DNA of 64,000 nt, taken from contig NC_014666.1 in assembly GCF_000166135.1 (NCBI RefSeq), positions 3,100,001-3,164,000 of the forward strand, read 5' to 3'. This DNA is from Pseudofrankia inefficax (GTDB lineage Bacteria; Actinomycetota; Actinomycetes; Frankiales; Frankiaceae). The position numbers were made by a program, and so were the translations under genes. Positions 16,651 to 27,996 of the stretch are shown here, in pieces. Each line of letters opens with the position of its first letter. Positions within the stretch are counted from its first letter, which is position 1. Under the pieces are notes generated by a model, which had not been told where the DNA came from, made no database searches, and saw only the letters and a list, made by a program, of their open reading frames with translations.

Positions 16651-17810
16651 CAGAAGGCCACCTGGTGGTCGGACTCGGCGGTGAGGCCGAGCTCGGGCCA
16701 CTCCCCGCTGATGATGCTCTCCATGATCCCGTAGCCCACGGCGTCACCCTCCCTGACTCGTACGGGGGTATCGCGCAGCTGCCCGAGCTGCGGCAGGTAC
16801 TCGTCCGACCAGCAGTCCGCGATGTACTCGCCGTCCACGTACAGCGCGCCCTTCCACGTCCCGTGGATCTGGCCCTTCCACGGTCCGTACAGGCCGGTCT
16901 TGAGGAAGAAGCCGGACTCGCCCAGCGCCTCGAACTCGATGACCCGCTTCTCGCCCGACTCCATGACGAGCTGCAGCTCGCCGCCCTTCACGAACCGGGT
17001 CCGCGCGTCGTACTCGACCCGCGCGTCCGTCGTCCGGACCGGCAGCTGCCGGCCGTCCCCCTCGTTCAGGTAGGTCGACGCGTAGCCCCAGTTCGCGCCG
17101 GTGACGAAGACGGCCGACTCGTAGAACGACCCGTCCGGCCGGCCCAGGAACATGGGCGACCACTTCATGTGGCCCTTGATCGCGCCCTTGGGCCGGGCGC
17201 GGCCCTTGGCGAGATCGGGAGGCGGCGCCCCGACGCTCTGGCGGACACCCCAGGAATGGTCCCGGTAGCCGAACCACTCCCGCTGGCTGACCTCGTGCTT
17301 CTCACCCGCGACGGTGACGGTGCCGGACACCCAGCCGCCCTGGTGGTAGCGCACGACATTGACGTCGACGCGGCCGGTGTGCCGGTTGCGCACCAGGTTG
17401 CGGTCCTCGAAGAACGGCCTCGTCACCCCGGACAGCACGAGGTCGAACGAGACGGGCTGGACGTCGTTCTCCTCCAGCCGGAACCGCACCTGGTTCAACG
17501 GCTCGACGATCTCATAGCTGATCGGGCCGACGCCCATCAGCTCCGGGGCGCCGCGCAGCTCGCGGCTTCCCCGTACCGTCCACTGCTCACGGCCTCGGGA
17601 GACGCCGGCGAAGCCGTCGATGACGCCGCGGTTGTGGTACTTCCCGAGGCCGAAGTCGACCTGCAGGGAGCCGTCGGTGCTCGCGAGCGAGCCCCAGACC
17701 TTCTCGGTCCAGGCCAGATCGGATTCGGAGACGGTGGCGAACGTGTCCACGATCTGGTGGGTCATGGTCTCGTCCGCGCCGCGCAGTGCGCCGATGTCCT
17801 TGGGTGCCAT
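16650..17810 (-). CDS. uncharacterised CrtC/AttH-like (DUF7064/7065-type) protein
   Basis: The 386-residue protein has the motif QREWFGYRDHSWGVR in the middle, which recalls the RDHSWG stretch of lipocalin-like CrtC/AttH and related actinobacterial DUF proteins (carotenoid hydratase, diels-alderase-like folds). No signal peptide is visible. It is translated just before and overlapping the P450 by one base, so a shared substrate is likely. ATG 17810 follows GGGGTAGGACAG. It might bind, hydrate or isomerise a terpenoid or steroid-like molecule, but this is inference. Family naming is from memory. Confidence 0.6.
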   Translation of the reverse strand: MAPKDIGALRGADETMTHQIVDTFATVSESDLAWTEKVWGSLASTDGSLQVDFGLGKYHNRGVIDGFAGVSRGREQWTVRGSRELRGAPELMGVGPISYEIVEPLNQVRFRLEENDVQPVSFDLVLSGVTRPFFEDRNLVRNRHTGRVDVNVVRYHQGGWVSGTVTVAGEKHEVSQREWFGYRDHSWGVRQSVGAPPPDLAKGRARPKGAIKGHMKWSPMFLGRPDGSFYESAVFVTGANWGYASTYLNEGDGRQLPVRTTDARVEYDARTRFVKGGELQLVMESGEKRVIEFEALGESGFFLKTGLYGPWKGQIHGTWKGALYVDGEYIADCWSDEYLPQLGQLRDTPVRVREGDAVGYGIMESIISGEWPELGLTAESDHQVAF

Positions 17811-17908
17811 CTGTCCTACCCCTCACGCACCGATGCAGGGCGACGATCCTGTCGTACGGCGAAACACTACTTCATGTTTGTCTCATCTCCCAGGCATGGC
17901 TGGGCGCA

Positions 17909-17928
17909 CCCGCCAGGACGGTGGCGGG
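17909..17928 (-). terminator. hairpin after the SRPBCC gene
   Basis: CCCGCCA and TGGCGGG form a 7-bp stem with a 6-base loop, 12 bases past the stop of the SRPBCC gene on the minus strand, so that gene is probably a separate transcript from the P450 operon. Confidence 0.45.
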
Positions 17929-17939
17929 CGCGCCGGCGG

Positions 17940-18407
17940 CTACTCGACGGTGCGGGCCAGGATGCCGAGGGTGGCCCGCAGAGCGGCCTCGGGGATGACC
18001 GGGAAGATCCCCTTGCCGCGGTAGGTCTCCGGGATCTCGGACCAGTCGTAGTACGAGGTCACCCGGGTGCCGCCGTCGCTGGGCTCCAGCCGGTAGCCGT
18101 ACAGGTGGCGCAGCGGCTCGCCCAGCAGCGCGCCGCCGATCGTCCACTCGATGAGGGCGTCCTGCTCGAACTTCGTGATGATCACCGTGACGTCGTACTT
18201 GCCCAGCGGATAGTCGTTGAGCGCCTCGCGGTCCATGTGCACGACGAACTCGTCGCCGACCGCGCTCACCGGCTCCCCGTCGGCAGACTGCAGCATGCCG
18301 GAACTGTCGATCTTCACGTGGCCCGCGGGGTCGCTCACCACCGCGAATACCGCCGACGGCGACGCCGCCACCTGCCGGGAGACCTCGAACCGCTCTGTTT
18401 CCGTCAT
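17940..18407 (-). CDS. SRPBCC family protein
   Basis: A 155-residue START/Bet v1-like (SRPBCC) protein: start TETERFEVSRQVAASPSAVF is the usual first strand and helices, with GDEFVVHMDRE and GGTRVTSYYDWSEIP. The fold binds hydrophobic ligands in a deep cavity, fitting the nearby P450. ATG 18407 has GGGTGGCC upstream; the longer frame to 18689 is low-complexity and has no good start. Single-gene unit by position, with a hairpin after it. Function could be ligand binding or cyclase-like activity. Confidence 0.8.
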   Translation of the reverse strand: MTETERFEVSRQVAASPSAVFAVVSDPAGHVKIDSSGMLQSADGEPVSAVGDEFVVHMDREALNDYPLGKYDVTVIITKFEQDALIEWTIGGALLGEPLRHLYGYRLEPSDGGTRVTSYYDWSEIPETYRGKGIFPVIPEAALRATLGILARTVE

Positions 18408-18676
18408 GAAGGCCACCCTGCCATGGCGGCATATCGCACGCCACAAACGGACATCGCCCCAGCTCGCGGCCACCGCGCGGCCGGTCCGACGCGCGGTTCC
18501 GGCTGCCCCGCCCCGGGACGGTGGGTTGGGTGCCGGTCGTGTGGGGGAGCGGCGCACGAACTGTTTGCCCTGCGTCAGCCCGGCGGACGCGGGTCCGTTG
18601 CCGGGTCCTTTCCGGTCGTCCTTAGCGTCCGTGCGGCCTGGTGGTCCGGCCGGGCGGCTGACGAACGGTGGATGCG

Positions 18677-20095
18677 ATGGGTGCGACACGCAGGCAGGTG
18701 CTGACCGCCGCGGGGCTGGGACTGCTCGGCGCTGGCCTCGCGCCGGGGCTCGACCAGGCGGCCTGGGCCGGGGCTCCGGCGAGTGGCGGTGCCCAGCCGA
18801 GCGGAGCCGTCGCCGGCCTCGGCCCGCTGGCCAAGGCCGGCCCGGAGCTGGCGCTGCCGCCGGGGTTCCGCTACACGTCGTTCGGCGCCGCCGGGACGCG
18901 GATGTCCGACGGCCTGGCCACGCCGATCGCGCACGACGGGCAGGCCCTGTTCGCCACCGGCCGGGACACCATCCGGATCCTGCGCAACCACGAGATCGAC
19001 GCCGACATGCCTGGCGTGAAGCAGCGCAGCCTCGGCCCGCGGGCCGCGTACGACCGGGCGGCCCCGGCGGGGGTGACCTCGTCGTCGTACGACCTGGCGG
19101 CCGGCCGCCTGCGGGAGAGCTTCCTCGTGCTCAACGGGACGCTGGAGAACTGCAACGGCTCCCCGACGCCGTGGGGCAGCTGGCTGTCCTGCGAGGAGAC
19201 GGTCGACGGGACCGGCGCCGGCTACGAGAAGCCGCACGGGTACGTCTTCGAGGTGCCCGCGAGCGCCCGAGGGCCGGTCGAGCCGGTTCCGCTGCGCGCG
19301 ATGGGCCGGTTCGAGCACGAGTGCGCTCCGGTCGACCCGGCGACCGGGATCGTGTACCTGACCGAGGACAACGGCGACCCCGGCGACGGCCTGTACCGCT
19401 TCCTGCCGGACCGGCCGGGCCGGCTCGCCGCGGGCGGCCGGCTGCAGATGCTCGCCGTGCGCGGTGAGCCGACCTACGACACGGAGACCGGCCAGCGCGT
19501 CGGCGAGCGGCTGCCCGTCGGCTGGGTCGACATCGCCCACCCGGACCCGGCCGACGCCGAGACCTTCGCCGGCTCGGTGTACAGCCAGGGCCGGGCCCGC
19601 GGCGGCGCCCGGTTCCTCGGCCTGGAAGGCGCCGAGTGGGCGAACGGCTCACTGACGTTCGTCGCCTCGGAGGCCGGCGACGCCGGCGAGGGCCAGGTGT
19701 GGCGCTACCGGCCGACCGGACGCGACGGCGGCCTGCTGACCCTGCTGTACGAGTCGACCGACGGCAGGGTCCTCGACCAGCCGGACACGATCACGGTCGG
19801 CCCGCGCGGCGGCGTCCTGATGTGCGAGGACGGGGACGGCGAGGACGAGGACGGCGGTGACAACTACCTGCGGCTGCTCACCCCGGCCGGCCGGATCGTC
19901 GACCTGGCCAAGGTGATCGCTCCGCTCGACCTGCACTACTGGTCGCCGGACGACTTCCCCGCGCCCGGCCCGGTCGGGGCCAGCGAGCTCTCGGGTGTCC
20001 GGTTCACCGCCGACGGCCGTCACCTCGTCGTCAACGTGCAGTACCCGGGCCTGACCTGCGTCATCACCGGGCCCTGGCAGAGTCTGCCTAGCTGA
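18677..20095 (+). CDS. PhoX family (DUF839) phosphatase, Tat-exported
   Basis: The 472-residue product starts with a Tat signal: ATRRQVLTAAGLGLLGAG, then a hydrophobic stretch and alanine-rich cleavage region near residue 35. The mature part matches DUF839/PhoX beta-propeller phosphatases: NHEIDADMPGVKQR, NCNGSPTPWGSWLSCEE, RFEHECAPVDPATG, and ENGD-like TEDNGDPGDGLYRF. Such enzymes use calcium and iron to hydrolyse phosphate esters outside the cell. ATG 18677 has GGTGG five bases upstream; GTG 18668 is an alternative. The 3' end overlaps the convergent regulator gene by 8 bp. Substrate not known. Confidence 0.82.
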   Translation: MGATRRQVLTAAGLGLLGAGLAPGLDQAAWAGAPASGGAQPSGAVAGLGPLAKAGPELALPPGFRYTSFGAAGTRMSDGLATPIAHDGQALFATGRDTIRILRNHEIDADMPGVKQRSLGPRAAYDRAAPAGVTSSSYDLAAGRLRESFLVLNGTLENCNGSPTPWGSWLSCEETVDGTGAGYEKPHGYVFEVPASARGPVEPVPLRAMGRFEHECAPVDPATGIVYLTEDNGDPGDGLYRFLPDRPGRLAAGGRLQMLAVRGEPTYDTETGQRVGERLPVGWVDIAHPDPADAETFAGSVYSQGRARGGARFLGLEGAEWANGSLTFVASEAGDAGEGQVWRYRPTGRDGGLLTLLYESTDGRVLDQPDTITVGPRGGVLMCEDGDGEDEDGGDNYLRLLTPAGRIVDLAKVIAPLDLHYWSPDDFPAPGPVGASELSGVRFTADGRHLVVNVQYPGLTCVITGPWQSLPS

Positions 20096-21434
20096 TCTCG
20101 GCGAGGCGCTGCTCGAGGTCGCGGACGGCGGGGACGGACGCGTGCCGGCGCAGCCGGACGCGGACGTCCTCGGCCCGGCGCGCGTTGCGCCGTGACCGGG
20201 TGGCCGCGAGCAGCGGCACCGCCTGGGTGGCGAGCGCGCAGCCGGCGTCGACGTCGCCCAGGTCGATCTGCACGCCCGCGCGGCGCAGCAGGTAGGTCGT
20301 GCGGTCGCGGGGCTTCTCGGTCGACTGGGCCGCCTGCGCCTGGCTGAGCCAGCCGTCGGCCGACAGCAGGTGCCCGAGGTCGATGTAGCAGCAGCCGACC
20401 TGGGCCTGGAACTCGGCGTCGTCGAAGTAGCCGGCCCAGTCCGGCTCGGGCGCGGTGGTCTGGTCGAACGCGGTCTCGGCGACGCCGATCTCGTGCAGGC
20501 AGGCGACCTGGTCGCCGAGCGCCGCGTGGGCCCGGGCCTTGCGAAGGTGCATCATCGCGCTGACCCGCCCGCCGGCGCCGTCCGCCGTGTGGACCGCCGC
20601 CTCGGCCAGCGCGATCGCCTCGACCGGCCGCGACACGTCCAGGCACTGCAGGGACAGGTTCTTCAGCACGTTCGCGCCGAGCAGGCGGTCGCCGGCGACG
20701 TGCGCCGCGTGCAGCGCGGCCAGCCAGTACCGCTGGGCCGCCGTCTGGTACCCGGCGTCGAAGGAGACCCAGCCGGCGAACCGGGCCAGCTCCGCGGCGA
20801 CCAGGTGCAGCTCGCGACTGATCTGCTCGGTGTAGCGGCCGGCCGAGAGCAGCTCGGCCACCACACCGAGCTCCGCGTCGACGAGCCGGCGCACGCTCGC
20901 CCCGCCGAGTCGGTTGTCCATCACGCGCAGGCCGGGCAGGCTGTGCGCGATCCGCGTCACGATCTGCTCGTCGACCAGCCCGCCGTCCAGCGCGCCGGCG
21001 AGGTGGGCCGGCTCCAGGCCGAGCCACTGCTCGGCGAGCGCCGCGATCCCGGAGCTGCTGATGGTCAGGAAACCGCGGCGGTCGGCGACGGCGTCCTCGA
21101 CGACGTCGGTCAGCGCGGTGAGGCTGCCGGCCTGGGTCCACGGGTAGTTGGTGCGGACGTTGTCCCCGGTGGGCAGCCAGGTGGGCCAGGGATGGGAGTC
21201 CAGCCGGTCGGTGGGCACGCCGAGCTCGGTCGCCAGCGCGAGCTGGGTCACCCGGTCAGGGACGACGCCACGGTGCTCCCATCGCCATACCTTCTGTCTT
21301 TCGGCGGCCATGTTGGCCTCGCCGAGGTCGCGGGCTCTCTTCGCGACGACTCGGGCGAGCTTCTGGTAGGACCAGCCCCGCTGGGCGCGGACGAACGTCA
21401 GTGGATGTGCGCAGGCCTGGGCGTTACCCGACAT
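20088..21434 (-). CDS. HTH/TPR-like regulatory protein of Streptomyces type
   Basis: The 448-residue protein has an N-terminal XRE-like helix-turn-helix (PLTFVRAQRGWSYQKLARVVAKR, then KVWRWEHRGVVPDRVTQLALA) followed by a long helical region with tetratricopeptide-like repeats (for example YWLAALHAAHVAGDRLLGANVLKNLS, IALAEAAVHTADGAGGR). Such proteins regulate development or secondary metabolism in actinomycetes. ATG 21434 has AGAGAGGATC upstream. A perfect-armed inverted repeat sits at 21479-21496 in its promoter. The C-terminal end overlaps the PhoX gene by 8 bp, convergent. Target genes unknown. Confidence 0.72.
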   Translation of the reverse strand: MSGNAQACAHPLTFVRAQRGWSYQKLARVVAKRARDLGEANMAAERQKVWRWEHRGVVPDRVTQLALATELGVPTDRLDSHPWPTWLPTGDNVRTNYPWTQAGSLTALTDVVEDAVADRRGFLTISSSGIAALAEQWLGLEPAHLAGALDGGLVDEQIVTRIAHSLPGLRVMDNRLGGASVRRLVDAELGVVAELLSAGRYTEQISRELHLVAAELARFAGWVSFDAGYQTAAQRYWLAALHAAHVAGDRLLGANVLKNLSLQCLDVSRPVEAIALAEAAVHTADGAGGRVSAMMHLRKARAHAALGDQVACLHEIGVAETAFDQTTAPEPDWAGYFDDAEFQAQVGCCYIDLGHLLSADGWLSQAQAAQSTEKPRDRTTYLLRRAGVQIDLGDVDAGCALATQAVPLLAATRSRRNARRAEDVRVRLRRHASVPAVRDLEQRLAEIS

Positions 21435-21777
21435 CGTTGACGATCCTCTCTGGTTGGGGGTACGGGTGCCTCATGGGTCTCGCTAATTCCAGCGAGTTGC
21501 GAGTGCGATGGGTGCACTGAACGCACGCCAAATCGGTGCTTTCCAGTGCGGAACGGTTGTCATTGCCGGCTGCCTCGGGAATGGAATGGGCTGAAAGAAG
21601 CGACAGGTGTGCGTGGCCTGGAACGGATGTCGGGCAGGTCCGTGGCATCGTGTCTTCATAAGATCCGAAACCTGGGAATCACCCGCGCGGAGTCGGCGGC
21701 CCCGGTGTTGGATTCAGCGGGATTCCGCGACCTGGGAAGGCTCTCCGCGGCTCGGTCCCGGCCGGCCGGGGAGAGCG
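21435..21777. other. intergenic region with no gene seen
   Basis: This 343-bp stretch is upstream of the HTH/TPR regulator and downstream of the small membrane protein gene. Apart from the inverted repeat at 21479-21496 I see no gene or conserved structure. Base composition is less GC-rich than around it. Confidence 0.5.
21479..21496. promoter_or_regulatory. inverted repeat in promoter of HTH/TPR regulator
   Basis: CTCGCT and AGCGAG flank AATTCC, giving perfect 6-bp arms, 45 bases upstream of the regulator start. Position and size fit an operator, perhaps for autoregulation. Confidence 0.35.
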
Positions 21778-22020
21778 TCAGGCGATGTCGGGAGGCAGCA
21801 GGAGGGACGCCACGGCACGGTGTGTCGAGGCGCAGGGGGTGTGCCGGGCGCGGCCGTCCTCCCAGCCGTGACCGCAGTCAGGGCAGCGGCGGGGGATGAC
21901 GGTCAGGACGCGGGCCATATCGGAGGTGCGCCGGAGCCTGCGTGCGGTGATCGTCGCCCCGACGGCGGTCACGGTTGCCAGGACAAGGGCAGCCAGAGCG
22001 AGGGTGACGGCGGCCACCAT
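21778..22020 (-). CDS. small membrane protein with CxxC motif
   Basis: An 80-residue product starting MVAAVTLALAALVLATVTAV, one transmembrane segment at residues 2-25, followed by a basic patch (ITARRLRRTSD), a CPDCGHGW motif and a later Cys (RHTPCASTHRA). The cysteines and histidines could bind zinc on the cytoplasmic side. ATG 22020 is preceded by a perfect AGGAGG with six-base spacing, which is the main reason to accept it as a gene. Function unknown. The gene stands alone between the HTH/TPR regulator and the kinase. Confidence 0.6.
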   Translation of the reverse strand: MVAAVTLALAALVLATVTAVGATITARRLRRTSDMARVLTVIPRRCPDCGHGWEDGRARHTPCASTHRAVASLLLPPDIA

Positions 22021-22571
22021 GTATTGCCTCCTAAGACAGGGAAGGCGGGGGACTGGACTGCGTCCCCCCGCCTTCGCCCGGACCCGTCGCGCGCGCCGAT
22101 TGCTTCGGCGGGCCTGATCACCACCTCGTTGTAGTGATCTGTCTGCGGACAGTACGCCCGTGCAGACGCCTTTGCATGCGCAATGCCACACCCGGCCCAC
22201 TCGCCGCCCATGGGGATCCGGAAAGCAGGTGGGAGTTGGCTGACCAGTGGATTTCAAACTGATGCACAACTGGCAGGTAGGTGCTTCTGTCGATCGGCTT
22301 GATCTGCCTTTTCTCGCGCGGTTGCCATTCGATCTGTGCCCGACGTCACAGCCTGGCGGGGCGCGATCGATGAATGCGCGGCATCGATTCCTGCGCGGTA
22401 AACCTGATATGTCCCGAATTATCTCGGTGTCCCACGTCACAGCCGGGGCCGCCGCGGTGATCTACGACAGGCCATGAACCGCTGCCCCATCGACGTTTCG
22501 CGGGGCGTGGCCCAGGCCCGGCCGCGCCTGGGTGGCCGTCCCCTGGCGGGCTCGCGTGCCGGCGGCGTCGC
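22021..22571. other. intergenic region with no protein gene seen
   Basis: A 551-bp stretch of lower GC than its surroundings. It holds a hairpin (22511-22532) that probably ends the kinase transcript, the palindromic CTGTCTGCGGACAG at about 22138, and a repeated CGTCACAGCC. Reading frames here are short and lack ribosome sites. It should hold the promoter of the small membrane protein gene. Confidence 0.45.
22511..22532 (-). terminator. hairpin after the Ser/Thr kinase gene
   Basis: CCCAGGC and GCCTGGG form a 7-bp stem with an 8-base loop, about 40 bases past the kinase stop on the minus strand. Confidence 0.5.
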
Positions 22572-24506
22572 TCAGCCCCGGGTGACGGTTCCCTGGGTGT
22601 CGGTGTACGTGGCCGAGCACTGCTTGTGGCCGGTGTCGGCCACATTCCAGATGCAGATGTGGACCGAGAGCTTGTAGTAGCCGAAATACAGGAAGCCGCC
22701 GGGGGCGGAGTTCTTCTCGGCGTAGTTCTCGGCGGTGAGCCTGACCGTCGAGTCGCCGAGGGTGTCGCTGGTCGTGATGACATCGGCGGCACAGGAGGCG
22801 GCACCGGCGGAAAGCGTTCCGTAGAGGATGTCGGAGAAGTCCAGCCAGCCGGCGCAGCCGGCGACGCTGACCGACGACCCGGCCTGATAGCTCGGGTCGG
22901 ACCCGGGACCCGCGGGGCCGGCCTGGCCCGAGCTGGCGGTCGGTCGGATGGTGGGCGGCGCGGTCTGGGACGGGACGCTCGCGGGCCCCGCGCCAGCCGA
23001 TGAGCTGACGGTCTGGGGTGTCACGGCCGACGTGGCGGTGCTCGGCGTGACAGCCGGTGTCGTGGCCGGCCCGGACGGCGGGGTCGCCGGGGCGGAGGTG
23101 GCCGTCGCCGTCGGAGGCCGCGCGCTGACCGAGACGTCGGTGGCGTTCTTCGCCGCCGCGTGGCTCCCGCCCGAGCGGATGCCGGCGTCGAGCAGGCCCA
23201 CCGGCACGGCGACGGCGGCCACCACGAGGGCGCAGACGAAGGCCAGCCGCGCCAGCCTGCGCCGAGACCTGCCCGTCGCGTCCGGCGGCGCGCTCCCGTC
23301 GGCGACCTTCCCGGCGGCGACCTTGCCGTCGATGGAGGCGGGCGGCGGGTTTCCGCCGGCTGCCGGCGCGGCGCCAGCGGCGGCCGGGTCCTCATCGGCG
23401 GCCGGCCCGGCCGGGGCAACACCCGCACTGGCCACGGCGCCCGGACTGGCGACGGCTACGGCCGGCTCGGCCAGGGCGACAGCTGCGCCGGCTACCGCGA
23501 CAGCCGGCGCGCGTTCGGCGGGAGCCAGCGCGGCTCCCAGGGCAGCCAGCTCGCCTCCGGCAAGTCCGGCCAGGGGCCGATCAGACTCGGTGGCTGTGGC
23601 TGTGGCGTCCGGGTCGGTGTCGGCCGGGTCGGCGGCGGCGCGGACGGCGTCGTCGACGTGCAGCGGGACCCCGGAACGGGCGGCCCAGCCGGCGCCGAAG
23701 GCCTGGGCGGCCGCTCCCGCGAGGTCCACCGCGAACGCCCGGGCGTCCTGGTGGCGCTCGGCGGGGTCCTTGGCCAGCGCGCGCCGCACGACGGCGGCCA
23801 GCCGCGGGTCCACCCCGGTCAGCGGCGCCGGCGTCACGGTCAGCTGCTGGTACAGCATCGCGTGCACGGGCTGCTTCGGGTCGAACATGGGGCGCCCGGC
23901 CAGCAGCCGGTAGAGCACGACGGCCAGGGCGTAGAGGTCGGTGCCGGGGCCGAGCCGCCCGCCCTGGATCTGCTCCGGCGCCATGTAGAGGGGAGTGCCG
24001 ACCGTCCCGCTGGCGGTGGCCGCGGACCCCTCGAAGACCTTCGCGAGCCCGAAGTCGCTGACCTTCGGGGTTCCGTCCGTGCCGAACAGGATGTTGTCGG
24101 GCTTGATGTCCCGGTGCAGGACGCCCTCGCCGTGCGCGTGCTCCAGCGCCGCGGCGACCGCCAGCCCGACGGCGCAGGCCTGCTCGGGGCCGAGCTCGGC
24201 CAGCCGGTTGGTCAGCGTGCCCCCGGCCAGCAGCTCCATGACCACCAGGCAGAGGCCCTCGGCCTCGACGTAGTCGTGCACGCGGACCAGGTGCGGATGG
24301 TCCAGCCTGGCCAGCAGCCGGGCCTCGGAGATGAAGCCGGACGCGACGCCCGCGGAGCCGTCGGCGTCCATCACCTTGATCGCTACTGAGCGGCCCATCC
24401 GGCGGTGTTGGCCGCCCACCACCAGGCCGAACGCGCCGGCCCCGAGCCGGCCGGCGACCCGGTAGCCGGGCAGGGCCTTCTCCAGCCGCTCGCGATCGAC
24501 GATCAC
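22572..24506 (-). CDS. receptor-like Ser/Thr protein kinase (PknB type)
   Basis: The 644-residue protein has a full Hanks kinase domain: glycine loop LGAGAFGLV, Lys44 in VAIKV, HRDIKPDN with Asp133, DFG at 151, and MAPEQ. An Ala/Pro-rich linker runs to about residue 410, one transmembrane segment is at about 421-440, and an extracellular part follows with a Ser/Thr/Pro-rich stalk and a four-cysteine C-terminal domain. GTG 24506 has GGAG six bases upstream; earlier in-frame starts (24539, 24599) are possible but less well served. The extracellular domain presumably senses an unknown signal. Monocistronic, with a hairpin after it. Confidence 0.9.
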   Translation of the reverse strand: MIVDRERLEKALPGYRVAGRLGAGAFGLVVGGQHRRMGRSVAIKVMDADGSAGVASGFISEARLLARLDHPHLVRVHDYVEAEGLCLVVMELLAGGTLTNRLAELGPEQACAVGLAVAAALEHAHGEGVLHRDIKPDNILFGTDGTPKVSDFGLAKVFEGSAATASGTVGTPLYMAPEQIQGGRLGPGTDLYALAVVLYRLLAGRPMFDPKQPVHAMLYQQLTVTPAPLTGVDPRLAAVVRRALAKDPAERHQDARAFAVDLAGAAAQAFGAGWAARSGVPLHVDDAVRAAADPADTDPDATATATESDRPLAGLAGGELAALGAALAPAERAPAVAVAGAAVALAEPAVAVASPGAVASAGVAPAGPAADEDPAAAGAAPAAGGNPPPASIDGKVAAGKVADGSAPPDATGRSRRRLARLAFVCALVVAAVAVPVGLLDAGIRSGGSHAAAKNATDVSVSARPPTATATSAPATPPSGPATTPAVTPSTATSAVTPQTVSSSAGAGPASVPSQTAPPTIRPTASSGQAGPAGPGSDPSYQAGSSVSVAGCAGWLDFSDILYGTLSAGAASCAADVITTSDTLGDSTVRLTAENYAEKNSAPGGFLYFGYYKLSVHICIWNVADTGHKQCSATYTDTQGTVTRG

Positions 24507-24626
24507 CGAGCGCTCCGGCGGCCTCGCGGCTTGACCCACTGCCCCGTCATGGACACCGGAGTCTAGTCGCGAGGCCACATATCGCCGCAGAACGGCCACG
24601 CCGGGTGCAACCAGCGACCGGCCGGG

Positions 24627-25160
24627 TCAGGGCTCCATCTTCTGCAGGAAGGTCAGCAGGTCGTCCGCGTGCTCCTCCTCCTGCTCCAGAATCCCTTCGA
24701 ACATCCGACGGGACGTCGGGTCCTTCTCGCCGAGCCACCCGATGATCTCGGTGTAGGAGGCGATCGCGATCCGCTCGGCGACCAGGTCCTCCCTGACCAT
24801 CTCCAGGAGGCCGGGACTGGCGTCGTACTCGGCGTGCGAACGCATCGTCAACGTGTCGGGGTCGAAGTCCGGCGATCCACCCAGCTGCGTGATGCGGGCG
24901 GCGAGCAGGTCGGCGTGCGCCTGCTCCTCGGTCGCGTGCTGCGCGAACTCCGCCGCGACCTGGCCCGAGCCGAGGCCCTGCGCGGTGAAGAAATGCCGCT
25001 TGTAGCGCAGGACGCAGACCAGTTCGGTGGCGAGCGCCTCATTGCACACGTCGATGACCCGAGCCAGGTCGGCGCCGTACGCGTCCGTCACCGGACCGCG
25101 TTCGATCTGCTCGCGGGCCCGCGCCCGGAGGGTCTTCACATCCGTCAGGAAGTCCGTCAT
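24627..25160 (-). CDS. bacterioferritin-like ferritin
   Basis: A 177-residue four-helix ferritin-like protein. Metal-binding residues of a di-iron ferroxidase site are visible: ALATELVCVLRYKRHF, HATEEQAHADLL (ExxH), LVAERIAIASYTEI and LEQEEEHADDLL (ExxH). It stores iron or protects from peroxide in the cytoplasm. ATG 25160 has AAGGAG five bases upstream. It is divergent from the small cysteine-rich gene and cstA. The inverted repeat GGTTAC...GTAACC (25306-25332) lies in the shared promoter region. The closest match could be bacterioferritin or a Dps-type ferritin; the heme methionine cannot be identified. Confidence 0.85.
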   Translation of the reverse strand: MTDFLTDVKTLRARAREQIERGPVTDAYGADLARVIDVCNEALATELVCVLRYKRHFFTAQGLGSGQVAAEFAQHATEEQAHADLLAARITQLGGSPDFDPDTLTMRSHAEYDASPGLLEMVREDLVAERIAIASYTEIIGWLGEKDPTSRRMFEGILEQEEEHADDLLTFLQKMEP

Positions 25161-25305
25161 CGCTGCTCCTTCAGCCTGGGTCGTAGTCCCCTCCTGTCCA
25201 CCGGCGGCGGGGCTCACACCATCGGCCGCTGAAACCTGGGCCACTCGCGGTTCACGTTCCCGGGGACGCGCTTTCACCGGTCAAGCGGGACAACTCTCCC
25301 GCCAG

Positions 25306-25357
25306 GGTTACTGGCGTGACCATGAGGTAACCGATCGTAGCGTCGTCCGGCTATAAA
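25306..25357. promoter_or_regulatory. inverted repeat and -10 box in bfr/cstA intergenic region
   Basis: GGTTAC (25306-25311) and GTAACC (25327-25332) form an inverted repeat with 15-base spacer. TATAAA at 25352-25357 is a likely -10 box for the plus-strand gene pair. The 266-bp gap between the divergent genes holds no other gene. Confidence 0.35.
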
Positions 25358-25426
25358 GAGGCGACCTCGCGATCATGGGAAACCGATGGCCCGTGACGGA
25401 CACGACGGTCGCGAGGGAGGAGACCG

Positions 25427-25776
25427 GTGATTCGGCTCACCGACCGGGCGCGCGCGGCACTGCGCGACGGCGAGATGATCGTGTTCGACTGGGCCGCGCT
25501 CGGCGTCTGCTGCGGGTGTACCGGCCACCCGTGGCTGCGCACGGCCCCCCGCGCGGTCGCGCTGCGGTCGCGCCGCCTGCGCCCGGTGGCGGCGGATCCG
25601 GCCGGCAGCGTGCTGGCCCACCCGCGTGCCTACCCGGACCTGGTGGGCCGGGACGTCGTGGTCGACTGCCGGCACCGGTTCGGCTTCCGGCGCTTCAGCA
25701 GCGATCTGCCCCAGGGGCTCGACCTCACGGGTCGGCACGCGCGGCCCGTCTCCACCGCTGGCTCGGGCGGCCGGGT

Positions 25777-25780
<4 letters not shown>
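25427..25780 (+). CDS. uncharacterised cysteine-rich protein coupled to cstA
   Basis: A 117-residue protein of unknown function, start MIRLTDRARAALRDGEMIVF, containing a tight cysteine cluster GVCCGCTGHPWL at about residues 28-39 and one later Cys (VVDCRHRFGFRRF). The cluster could bind a metal or an Fe-S centre. GTG 25427 has AGGAG four bases upstream. Its stop overlaps the cstA start (ATGA), so both are co-translated and likely work together. It is not similar to E. coli YbdD, the usual small CstA partner, as far as I can see. Confidence 0.65.

Positions 25781-27993
<2,213 letters not shown>

Positions 27994-27996
<3 letters not shown>

Noticed and set aside
22247-22477. Plus-strand ORF of 76 codons in the low-GC gap
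   Set aside because: Composition is irregular, no ribosome site, and it overlaps the promoter area of the small membrane protein.
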